Below, piece after piece: positions 56,501-64,000 of a stretch of 64,000 bases of DNA (the stretch's first letter is position 1; each line of letters opens with the position of its first letter). The position numbers were made by a program, and so were the translations under genes. The notes under the pieces are model-generated. The model saw nothing but the letters and a program-made list of their open reading frames with translations. It was not told the DNA's origin and did no database searches. Source of the DNA: Lutraria lutraria (lineage: Eukaryota; Mollusca; Bivalvia; Venerida; Mactridae); contig OZ026833.1 in the NCBI GenBank assembly GCA_964023205.1, positions 8,334,138-8,398,137 on the forward strand, in the 5' to 3' direction.

Positions 56501-59500
56501 CTGAAATCAATAAAAACATTAAAACTATTTTATGTATAAAACAACAACCTATAACTTATAGCCTGTGCCTTATCACAATGAGTTCTCTATGTTAAGTATT
56601 AATTTAGAAAAAAAACAGTGAATTAAAACAAAAAAAACTTATACAAGGACCTTTAATCCCAAATATCGTTAAGAGTGAATATTTATCAATATCATTTCAA
56701 GGCCATTAAAAGTATAGTCAAACCTGTGACCAAAGGCCACACTTGGGTAGGAACTTTAATGACAGGTGGCCATATTTCATAGGGCATTCTATTCTAAATG
56801 ATATATTAACATTTTTTTAAATGCCCTTAATACACAGGGTGACCTTAATTTAGAGATGGCCGCTACCACAGGTTTGACTGTATTTGAAATTGTCTATAAT
56901 GTATTACCATGTTGGCCGTTCTTGTTGATAACCAAAACTGCACCAAAGAAATCTGGATAAAATCTAATGATACTTTTAATGGCATCAGCAGCCGCAACAG
57001 AAGGAGAGGCACCCATTTTCATCATCATAACTGCATGGTAGCTACAAATATAAAAGAACATGTTAACTGTACAGAAGTATAACAGTGTGCATGCCTAAAT
57101 GAAGGTAATAAATCCAGAGATAGATCCAAAAGCTAAAATCTGTTATGATTACAGTCAAACATGTGAACAAAGACCATCCTAGCGAAGGACAAAGTGTGGC
57201 CTTTATTGACAGGTGGCCTTTATTTTTTAGGTCACTTTGTTCTCAATATTCTATAATGTTTTTTAAAAGAATGGCCTTTATTCACAGGGTGGCCTTTAAT
57301 CAGAGGTGGCTGCTAACACATGTTTGAATCTACAGAATAACTACAGTCAAACCTGTGAACAGAGACAAAATTTGACCTTTAATGACAAGTGGCTGTTATT
57401 CGGATGTCATTTTTGTTCTAAATAACCAATGACAGTTTTTAAAATAATGGCCTCTATTATCCAGGGGAGATAACTGTAATGTTATCAGCATTTCACTTTG
57501 TTATTTCTTTTCCATTTTGCACTGAACATGACTTCTTCTGAGTAAATGTTGAAAGGATACTAATACATTGTATCAAATTGCAGTGAAACAGAAAAGTATT
57601 TTGAACCACTATGCAGTCTGGCTCTTTCAGAGATGGCCGTCAACTAATTTTTTGCTGTATCTAATTCTTCAAAACATTGAAGTTAAATGTCATTGTAATT
57701 GTTATTTAATTAGTTATTTAGTTTTATTAATTAGTAGAAAATTATAATAAAAGCAACACAATCTTATTTTCACTCTTTAATCATTTAACCCAGTCAACAT
57801 GTGATAACTCTTGGACCCGCCTCCGTGGTCGAGTGGTTAAGGTCACTGTAACCTCTCACTGATAAAGGGTCATGGGTTTGAGCCCCGCTACCAACCATGT
57901 ATTTTTATGTGAGAAAGTAGGCAGTTGCTTACAGAGGATGGAAGTCTAGTACTGGATCTTCCCAGGAACGATGCTTAGGCGAACTGTCTGCCTCATATGA
58001 CTCTGACTGTTGAAAAGGGGCGTAAAAATCGATATAAACAAACAAAAGACAACTCGTGACCATGGAAAATAGACGATATAATATTCTAGACAACCAATAC
58101 CTAGGTAGAAATCTCATCATAACACCACCATCTCCTGTGGCAGCAGCCCCGCCCACATCATTATCCACGTAACTACCAGCACCAGCTATGGGTGAATCAC
58201 CAACACGACTATAAACAAAAAAAATCATGGTTTATACAAAAAAAATATCATAATAATATGGGCCACTTCTGTAACAGTCTACAGTGTCATGCTTTTTCTG
58301 AAAACTGATATTACCAACAAATGGCATGATTCTGTGAAGCTTAAATAAATGCTACAACTGAAAATTTAAAAAATCCACGACCCAAGATTATTACTTTAAA
58401 CAGATTTTTGCAACCAAAAATATTTCTTATTCTGGTATTCCACAATCTGATTAAAATCATATTCTCAAACCCGCTACGCTATGAGGATCTGAAGACGACC
58501 TATAGAAGGTCACCTCAGGTGACCTTTTCCACTAGCCAATCAGCGCCTTACTTTCATAATTCTGAAAGTGATCTGATTCTATTTTTAACCGCAGTAAAAC
58601 AATATTTGACTTGTAGTTATCACGAACACCTATTCTTACGCAGCTAAATGTAATGATATATAGCGCCCACGTGACATGCGTGTTTATTAAATTTTCTGTA
58701 CTACTATGGCCGAATCGATCAGGATTATGAAAAAAATCAAAAAGTGGTTGCAAAAAACATGTTATACGTAAGTTAATGTTCACTAACGTTTAAATAACAT
58801 CGTCAGGTAGAAAGTTCATTCGGCCAAAGTACCGATGAAACGAGTTATACGATTGGCTGAATTATAAATAGATATAAATAGTGATAATGGAAATTCCGAC
58901 TTTTGAAAATAGAAACTGGTATAGGCCGTCATCAGATCTTGCCGTAAGGAAGATCGAATACTTTAGTCAGATTGGGTATTCCATGAGTTAGATTTCCACT
59001 AATTTAATCCAGATTTCTTACAAATGTATTTTATGACTATAAGTTCCATTGATTTAATCTATATGTCTTACCTACATAATGTATGACTTAAACTTCCACT
59101 GATTTAATCCAGATTACTTACCCAGGTATTTTATGATTTAATCCATTGGTTGTTGTACCACCAGCAATATTACCCTTACTGTCAACTACAACCATTCCTA
59201 CAATGTCAATAAAACAGTCTGTGATTTGAGCCTCATGACCTGTCCTNNNNNNNNNNNNNNNNNNNNNNNNNNNNNNNNNNNNNNNNNNNNNNNNNNNNNN
59301 NNNNNNNNNNNNNNNNNNNNNNNNNNNNNNNNNNNNNNNNNNNNNNNNNNNNNNNNNNNNNNNNNNNNNNNNNNNNNNNNNNNNNNNNNNNNNNNNNNNN
59401 NNNNNNNNNNNNNNNNNNNNNNNNNNNNNNNNNNNNNNNNNNNNNNAACCTTTTTTGATGTGAACATGGAATGGTGATGGTTTATAGGGGCCACAGGACG

Positions 59501-62500
59501 TCTTTGGGTCTGGCACAACATTCTTAATATTTAAAAATATGCATTTACAGACATGTATAGGTACTAAAGTCTATCAATATATATTATTTGCCATAAGCAA
59601 GATATAATTATACTATAAGTAGATTAAACTTATAATGATACTTCATATTTCATTTAGTGAGATGTATATAGAGAAACTCGGGTCACTGTCCGGTGAGAAC
59701 AATGTTATCAGGCAAGGTGATATCGTCCAGGGGTGGCGAGCTTTAGCTTTCTATTTATCATGTAACTCAGTTTTCGGAGCATAATTTAGTGTCATTTCAC
59801 CTAAAATTTAGCGTTTAATTCGCTAGTGTGATGATAACGGTCACCCGGCAAATCACACTTTAAACAGTCAACATCCGCAGATAAATAGTTCACTACAATT
59901 GGGCGAAATAATAAAAAAAAACTCCCATGGATCACAAAATTTAATTTCACATTAAAGAAATCATTTGTTAACAATTACAAATTTGGTGAAAAATATTCAA
60001 AACAACAATTGAATACACAAAAACATACGCGCATTAATTTAAATAGTCGAGTGGGCGGAGCCAAAAAGTGTTCTCATGCTACTATAGCATCCTATTGACC
60101 TGAGAACACATAATGTTCATGTGTTATCAGGCAGTTACCATGGCAGTTGCATGATAAATGTGAGTATTGTATTAGTTGAATTTTATTACTGACAGATCAT
60201 GAACATGTTATGCAGACAGTAAAGTCAAGGGAGACAATTCACCAAGAGGAATTACTGTTACTGTTCAAAGTGAAAATACGGTGTTGCTTCCTCTTATTAA
60301 GCAAAATCACAAACCTTCCAATAATTTGGTTGACAATTATTCTGTTTCCATTGCTTGTAAATTTCTCTACTTTTATCACTGTGTATATCTTCTTCCTTAA
60401 ATCCCATTTGCTTAGCAAAGTCTGTCGCTGAATTTAGATAAGTCAGTCAAAGAGAAATTTCAATAATTCTGATTCACTAGGGTAGTGTAAGGTGTAAAAA
60501 ATACTTGTTTGCTTCTGGTTAAATCCTCATAAAAAATAGGGTAGGTAGCTAGCTGATAAGAAGTATAATGTATAAGAATTAAGATGCTTAAGCCAAATAA
60601 AATTTTCTGTATTCTGCTAACAAGGGCATAGCTTATTACACTAGACACGATAAAGAATCAGGAAAAACTACTGTGAAAGCAATAATTTTCGTTGGGTTCA
60701 ATTTTCGTGTTTTTTACTAAAATGGCTATTTCGTGGGGACATAAATTCGTGGAGTTTGATTTTTGAAAAGAAATGCCTTATCTCCGCATTTGAATTCGTG
60801 GGGATTTGATTGCGTGGATGAGTCAACCCACGAAATCCACGAAATTAAATCCCCAACGAAAATTAATGATTCCACAGTATTTGAAAAGAGTAGGGATATA
60901 AATGCCTGGTTCTCCTGTATCTTAACTCCCCTCTCTCTGGAGCGACTCTGAAGACCATCAATGCCGAATGGGCCATTAAACAACAGATAAATAAATGAAT
61001 AAGGTTTAGGCAAACAGGTGTCGGGTCCCTTTGGTTGGGTGACTTTACCAAAAACACTAAATTAGGGAATCTTTTAAAACAAACTTTCTTTAAAAAGCAT
61101 TTTGATTTTCTATTCCGATGGGGAATTGAAAACATTTACTTTTTTGCTTGGCTGAATACTGGACCCAAAAAATGAAAGGCCTGTGTTTTTACCTTGATCA
61201 CCAACAAGCAGTGTATGTGTGGTTCTTTCCATAACAGCACGAGCTACAGATATTGCTGACTTCACTCTACGTAGAGCACCCACACTACCAACATCATGGG
61301 TTATACTAAAATCAGATAATAAAATCCTATGAAAGAAAAAGATTAATCTTTCCAACATGATTTTGGTTACATGGTTTCTTGGAAAATGTTAGTGAGGCAT
61401 GGCGTTTTGTGTTCTGATTGGGCACTTTCATTATGAAAATGCGATACTTATTACACATGGCAAAATGTACAATTCATAAGGGCAGCATGGTGCACTGTAT
61501 ATGAGGCATCATGGCAATGTGCCGTCCGAAAACGGCCTGGAAGAATGACTATATGTTACAACTTGGCAGTAAACTTATGGGCCAGTCTGGGATTTAAATT
61601 AAGCATTAAACATTCCATCCCTGAGAATGGAAATCATCTTCAAGTCGGAAAAGGTCTTCAGCTGGATGTTTTATAAACTTCAAATAGTTGTATTGAACAA
61701 AAAAGACTGGTCTTTATACACAAGGTCACAAATACAGGATTCACTGTAAGGCTGAAACAATGCTTCATTTGAAAGTCTTAAAATGTTAAACAGCTCTTCA
61801 TTGACTGGTACTAAAATAATTATGTAAACAGCCCCTCCATTTACTAGTATTAAAATATATAAACGGCCCTTCATTTACAGGTACTAAAATATGTAAACAG
61901 CCCTCCATTTACTGGTACTAAAAATATGTAACCCTCCATTTACTGGTACTTAAAATATGTGTGTGCGGCCCTCCATTCACTGGTACTAAAAATATGTTAA
62001 CGGCCCTCCATTCACTGGTACTTAAGTATTTATAACTAATGTTTTATCTACTGGTATAGTGCGATTTTATTAAACTGTCAAAGCTGAATAATTACACAGT
62101 CGTTGAATGCAATTTTTTGCTTCGTACCATGTACAGTCAAAACTTTTCGTTTATTTTACCGTTTACATGTTTATGTAGTAAAACGAAAAAAAATATCGTA
62201 TCACTTTCGAAATTAATCGAAGCTGAAAATGGGAGCCCTGACCATGAAATCATGCGACTTTGACAGTTTAATAATATCGCACTATACTAGTTTAAAGTAT
62301 ATATAACAAAATATTTCCATAAATACCCCATCCATTATCATCGCATCTAGTGTAGTTTCGCCATTTCATCAGGATCACCGCCCCATCCAACTGTACCATC
62401 ACATTGATCTATCTCACATTGCATACATCCTACCTCAACGGCATCTACAGCTGTAGTGTTTGCGGATACAATAACATTCCAAGCTGAAAATAAGATCCAT

Positions 62501-63428
62501 TATTAATAGGATCAATAAAATGAATAATTGACTTTTTCATATTAAGGGCCAGTAGTATATAAATTATTTTTATAAATTAAAATAATTCATTTTTAATGTT
62601 TCTAACAGTTTTCAACAATATTTCAGTTATCACTGACATAACTCCCTTTAGGCACTGTACAGTAGGCATGTCATGATGTGCCTACACTTTTTTCTGACAA
62701 ATGAAAGAAACCAAAATGTCAAAAACGCAATAAAATGATGGGGTGGGGACTGGGAGATTAGATCTCAAAGATCTGAGTACCCAGAACCTGTTTAAGTTTA
62801 AATAATAGGTGCCCCAGAATGCGTCTCTGGGAACATACAGTGATTTTTTTTGCTCCCAGACCCCCCCCCCACCTCCCCCCCCCCACCCCCCCCCTTAGAA
62901 AGGTGCCTACACATTATTTTTAGGGCAACCTACGCCTCTGGTTATATGTACAGTGGCCGGTTCAGCTATATTCAGTTTTCCTGTTGGCGAGATTATTTTA
63001 TTCAGCACCCGTCCTATCAGACTGAAAAGATTGCCCATCCGAATTCATTTAAAAATAGATCGAATCAGTATTAAACCTGAAATTTGGATTAGTACATGTA
63101 CAAGTTAATCATATGACTCATGTTTTCATGACATAGGTAAAATCATGGCCGTATCTAAATAGACAGCTTATCATGCATTTATTAATATAATCTAAGGTAC
63201 CGTGGCCAACGTGTTTATAAATTGATAACAACTTTACTTTCGTTTTCAAAATGCAAATTTATCAGATATCAATGATTGAATCAAAACAGGTTTAATTTTT
63301 TTTTTAAATAACATACCTGCTTGTGTTGCATTCGTAAACGGCCAAGTATTCACAACCACTGGCAAAAACTGACATTCAACGGCAAAGAATGCCATCATGC
63401 AAAAACATACAAAGTGAATGTAGGCCAT
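56409..63428 (-). CDS. AGA: Aspartylglucosaminidase (N4-(beta-N-acetylglucosaminyl)-L-asparaginase), frame-disrupted in this assembly
   Basis: AGA is a lysosomal Ntn-hydrolase that cleaves the GlcNAc-Asn bond in glycoprotein breakdown. The precursor self-cleaves before a catalytic threonine. Minus-strand coding blocks: 63428-63317, 62483-62327, 61305-61193, 60427-60315, 59522-59447 (into the N gap), 59197-59122, 58208-58101, 57041-56908 and 56500-56409. Recognised motifs are [79 protein letters not shown] (keeping the substrate-binding Arg and Asp) and FFGAVLVI. It resembles vertebrate AGA throughout. Two problems are visible: block 2 has compensating one-base length changes, and the catalytic GHDT segment is not readable next to the gap. 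I favour consensus error plus the gap over a pseudogene. Confidence 0.9.
56501..56907 (-). other. AGA intron 8
   Basis: Carries a TGGCCTTTATT-family element at 56716-56884, with ends AGTCAAACCTGTGACCAAAG and CACAGGTTTGACTGTA. Confidence 0.6.
56908..57041 (-). CDS. AGA: AGA exon 8
   Basis: [19 protein letters not shown] then [20 protein letters not shown]. Matches SYQAVEYMRRGEDPTIACQ...FPEFFGAVICAN. Donor GTAATA. Confidence 0.94.
57150..57470. repeat. Two adjacent TGGCCTTTATT-family copies
   Basis: Each begins ACAGTCAAACATGTGAACAA or ACAGTCAAACCTGTGAACAG and repeats TGGCCTTTATT-like modules. The first ends with the inverse, AACACATGTTTGAATCTA. Confidence 0.7.
57816..58045 (+). mobile_element. 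SINE-A copy 6, plus orientation, head deletion
   Basis: The head CGCCTCCGTGGTCGAGTGGT (box A-like) is followed directly by AAGGTCACTGTAACCTCTCA, so about 15 bases around the anticodon loop are lost. Box B is GGTTTGAGCCC. The tail ends ATATAAACAAACAAA. Flanking duplications are imperfect. Confidence 0.88.
58101..58208 (-). CDS. AGA: AGA exon 7
   Basis: [20 protein letters not shown] then [19 protein letters not shown] carries the conserved Arg and Asp that bind the substrate amino acid part. Ends in phase 2 at GTATTGG. Confidence 0.95.
58506..58526. promoter_or_regulatory. Perfect 21-base palindrome with AAGGTCA arms
   Basis: AAGGTCACCT, central C, AGGTGACCTT. Each arm has an AAGGTCA half-site of the kind bound by monomeric nuclear receptors. 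Followed by CCAATCAG at 58536-58543. Confidence 0.5.
58536..58543 (+). promoter_or_regulatory. CCAAT box
   Basis: CCAATCAG, the same octamer as in the TMEM131/ELMOD promoter, 163 bases before the ATG at 58706. Confidence 0.4.
58706..58767 (+). CDS. Candidate first exon of a nested plus-strand gene
   Basis: ATGG context, then [20 protein letters not shown] and a consensus GTAAGTTA donor at 58768, ending in phase 2. Upstream are a CCAAT box, a TATATAG and a CACGTG motif (about 58669-58674). No downstream exon was identified, so this may be chance. Confidence 0.25.
59122..59197 (-). CDS. AGA: AGA exon 6, start of the mature beta subunit region
   Basis: [20 protein letters not shown] then HKIPG. 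The preferred acceptor is TTGACATTGTAG at 59198, preceded by a T-rich tract. That puts the catalytic Thr codon in the previous exon. If instead the frame is read through from 59246, the residue before VGMVV is isoleucine. Donor GTAAGTAAT, ends in phase 2. Confidence 0.75.
59247..59446. other. Assembly gap, 200 N
   Basis: A run of exactly 200 N inside AGA. The round number suggests a placeholder of unknown true length, so an intron could be hidden here. Confidence 0.99.
59447..59522 (-). CDS. AGA: AGA exon 5, cut by the assembly gap
   Basis: [19 protein letters not shown] then VHIKKG, equivalent to NVIPDPSKYCGPYKPPG. The exon enters the 200-N gap; the following acidic linker and GHDT are expected in or beyond it. 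Confidence 0.88.
59523..60314 (-). other. AGA intron 4
   Basis: No repeat family or exon of another gene recognised. Confidence 0.45.
60315..60427 (-). CDS. AGA: AGA exon 4
   Basis: [19 protein letters not shown] then [15 protein letters not shown]. Matches TTFAQSMGFINEDL...NCQPNYWR. Acceptor ATTCAG, donor GTTTGT, ends in phase 0. Confidence 0.92.
60428..61192 (-). other. AGA intron 3
   Basis: Mostly two repeats: a CGTGGGGAT element (60669-60879) immediately followed by F-family sequence (60885-60990). Confidence 0.6.
60669..60879. mobile_element. CGTGGGGAT-type inverted-repeat element, copy 3
   Basis: Starts TACTGTGAAAGCAATAATTT and ends AAAATTAATGATTCCACAGTA. It appears inserted in an F-family repeat, because GAATCAGGAAAAACTACTGT before it and GTATTTGAAAAGAGTAGGGA after it are consecutive at 5485-5515. 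Confidence 0.85.
61193..61305 (-). CDS. AGA: AGA exon 3
   Basis: [18 protein letters not shown] then [19 protein letters not shown]. Matches [34 protein letters not shown] of human AGA. Starts after TTTTAG, ends in phase 1 before GTAAAA. Confidence 0.93.
61800..62030. repeat. ~40-base degenerate tandem repeat
   Basis: About six units of CCATTTACTGGTACTAAAAT followed by ATGTAAACGGCCCT, of 33 to 42 bases. Confidence 0.85.
62055..62286. mobile_element. 232-base element with 29-base terminal inverted repeats
   Basis: Left end TATAGTGCGATTTTATTAAA (then CTGTCAAAG) and right end CTTTGACAGTTTAATAATAT (then CGCACTATA) match at 28 of 29 positions. No ORF. It ends 40 bases from AGA exon 2. Confidence 0.88.
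62327..62483 (-). CDS. AGA: AGA exon 2, frame broken
   Basis: 157 bases, [19 protein letters not shown] then [17 protein letters not shown] in frame. After the GATGAAATGG site (about 62365) the family reading ([11 protein letters not shown]) is found one frame away, and the actual frame hits TAG. The GGGG at the donor (62326-62329) has one base more than the phase of exon 3 allows. The total length still fits the outer phases. Confidence 0.85.
62484..63316 (-). other. AGA intron 1
   Basis: Contains SINE-B tail-like sequence (62608-62650: TTTCAACAATATTTCAGTTA), a C-rich tract (62861-62895) and a further GCCGGTTCAGCTATATTC fragment near 62955. Confidence 0.5.
62861..62895. repeat. C-rich tract (G-rich on minus strand)
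   Basis: Three long C runs separated by ACCT or A. The minus strand could form a G-quadruplex in the AGA transcript. Length is unreliable in draft assemblies. Confidence 0.7.
63317..63428 (-). CDS. AGA: AGA exon 1 (signal peptide)
   Basis: [20 protein letters not shown] is a signal peptide, followed by [22 protein letters not shown] holds the conserved substrate-binding tryptophan. Ends in phase 1 at GTATGT. Confidence 0.92.
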
Positions 63429-64000
63429 TTTTGTTTACGCCTTCTAAAAAATACCTCAGGTCGGTTCAATTTGACGAGGAGATATGTAGATCAACACCGC
63501 ACAATGACCGTCACATGTAAGAATTTGTATTATTTTACTATTAATTAGGTAATCTGTCTGTCGAAGACAATATATTTGAACAAAAATGGACGTTTTGATT
63601 CAGACTACGGGTTGCAAACTATTTAAGATACTTTTGATCGTTTCAATGTTCATTATTTAACCATTAGTATTGTGATCTAATATTCGGATGAAACATTTCG
63701 GATACTTTATTCTTCACATAATCGTTTCGTATGTTATTGATTGGCATTTATTTCCTAAAATGTTACATAAATACGAGAGTTTCTTTTTTATAATTCATGT
63801 TGAAATTTCATTTTTATCCAAGTTTTTTTTATTTTACTGACAAGCTTGCAGTCACTTTGACAGTTTATAGTGATTGCCATACACTGATACAGTTGTATGA
63901 ACAGTAGCGGATCATGAACAATAGAGGGTCACGTGAATGGTTACAGTAAGATTTCTCCGCTGTCTTTCCATATTATTTGATCAAACTTTGCATTCCTTTT
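63429..64000. other. Upstream flank of AGA
   Basis: Presumed AGA promoter region. No CCAAT, TATA or repeat family of this window was identified with confidence. Confidence 0.4.

Larger units (their letters stand above)
57042..58100 (-). other. AGA intron 7 with tandem family copies and SINE-A
   Basis: Two adjacent TGGCCTTTATT-family copies (57150-57326 and 57341-57470), then a plus-strand SINE-A (57816-58045). Confidence 0.6.
58209..59121 (-). other. AGA intron 6 with a possible nested promoter
   Basis: Contains a 21-base palindrome, a CCAAT box, a CACGTG E-box and a short ATG-to-donor segment on the plus strand (58706-58767). Confidence 0.45.
61306..62326 (-). other. AGA intron 2
   Basis: Holds a ~40-base tandem repeat (61800-62030) directly followed by a foldback element (62055-62286). 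Confidence 0.6.

Noticed and set aside
57816..57900. tRNA gene-like sequence with box A and box B
   Set aside because: It is the head of SINE-A copy 6: no intact acceptor stem, part of the anticodon arm deleted, and the same sequence recurs five times with SINE bodies attached.
59118..59521. Long ORFs on both strands across 59247-59446
   Set aside because: They run through 200 N that translate as X. Only the flanking AGA exon pieces are real.
62327..62483. AGA as a pseudogene
   Set aside because: Splice sites, signal peptide and all other exons are intact, and the two one-base changes are in homopolymers and compensate in length. Assembly error is the simpler reading, though not proven.
62850..63074. 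Proline-rich ORF
   Set aside because: Generated by the poly-C tract; no other protein-like sequence.
1..64000. Search for reverse transcriptase, transposase or viral genes
   Set aside because: No ORF with such motifs was seen; all mobile elements recognised here are short and non-autonomous.

Overview
The window is nuclear DNA of an invertebrate animal, most likely a bivalve mollusc. It is AT-rich, with short exons (35 to about 170 bases) bounded by GT-AG introns. The introns are packed with small non-autonomous repeats (tRNA-derived SINEs, foldback and terminal-inverted-repeat elements, tandem repeats). There are no operons, ribosome binding sites, CRISPR arrays or phage features. The mollusc assignment is inference from the repeat style and gene structure, not a database match. 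A run of exactly 200 N at 59247-59446 shows this is a scaffolded draft assembly.

Three conserved genes could be rebuilt exon by exon. (1) TMEM131/TMEM131L, minus strand, occupies 1-44688. Fifteen coding exons join without a phase conflict into 548 codons of the N-terminal, luminal half; the gene runs off the left edge. A second candidate first exon (38152-38334) has its own signal peptide and splices in the same phase. (2) An ELMO-domain GTPase-activating protein of the ELMOD1/2 type, plus strand, 46102-52447. Its seven coding exons give 301 residues, with a likely non-coding 5' exon ending near 45408 and a polyadenylation signal at 53179-53184. (3) Aspartylglucosaminidase (AGA), minus strand, 63428-56409, with eight recognisable coding blocks. 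One block has two single-base length discrepancies that break the frame, and one region is interrupted by the N gap.

TMEM131 and the ELMOD gene are head to head across 44689-45366. This shared promoter candidate holds an RFX-type X-box and a CCAAT box side by side. ELMOD and AGA are tail to tail. The human relatives TMEM131L, ELMOD2 and AGA all lie on the long arm of chromosome 4, so the trio looks like retained ancient linkage. The proteins do not form a pathway: TMEM131 acts in ER-to-Golgi collagen export, ELMOD acts on ARF-family GTPases, and AGA acts in lysosomal glycoprotein breakdown.

The rest is introns and intergenic DNA. Repeats recognised by comparison within the window: SINE-A (tRNA head, six copies, four with exact target-site duplications); SINE-B (about eight copies); SINE-C (three); an 80-base near-perfect hairpin element (four); a CTCTGTAGAGC inverted-repeat element (three, one swollen by a 74-base tandem array); a CGTGGGGAT inverted-repeat element (three); a 162-base satellite; a 30-base VNTR; and several other families. 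No autonomous transposon ORF, functional tRNA or rRNA was found. I found no clear undescribed biological system. The best leads are the alternative TMEM131 first exon, the X-box promoter, the AGA irregularities and a possible nested promoter and first exon inside an AGA intron.
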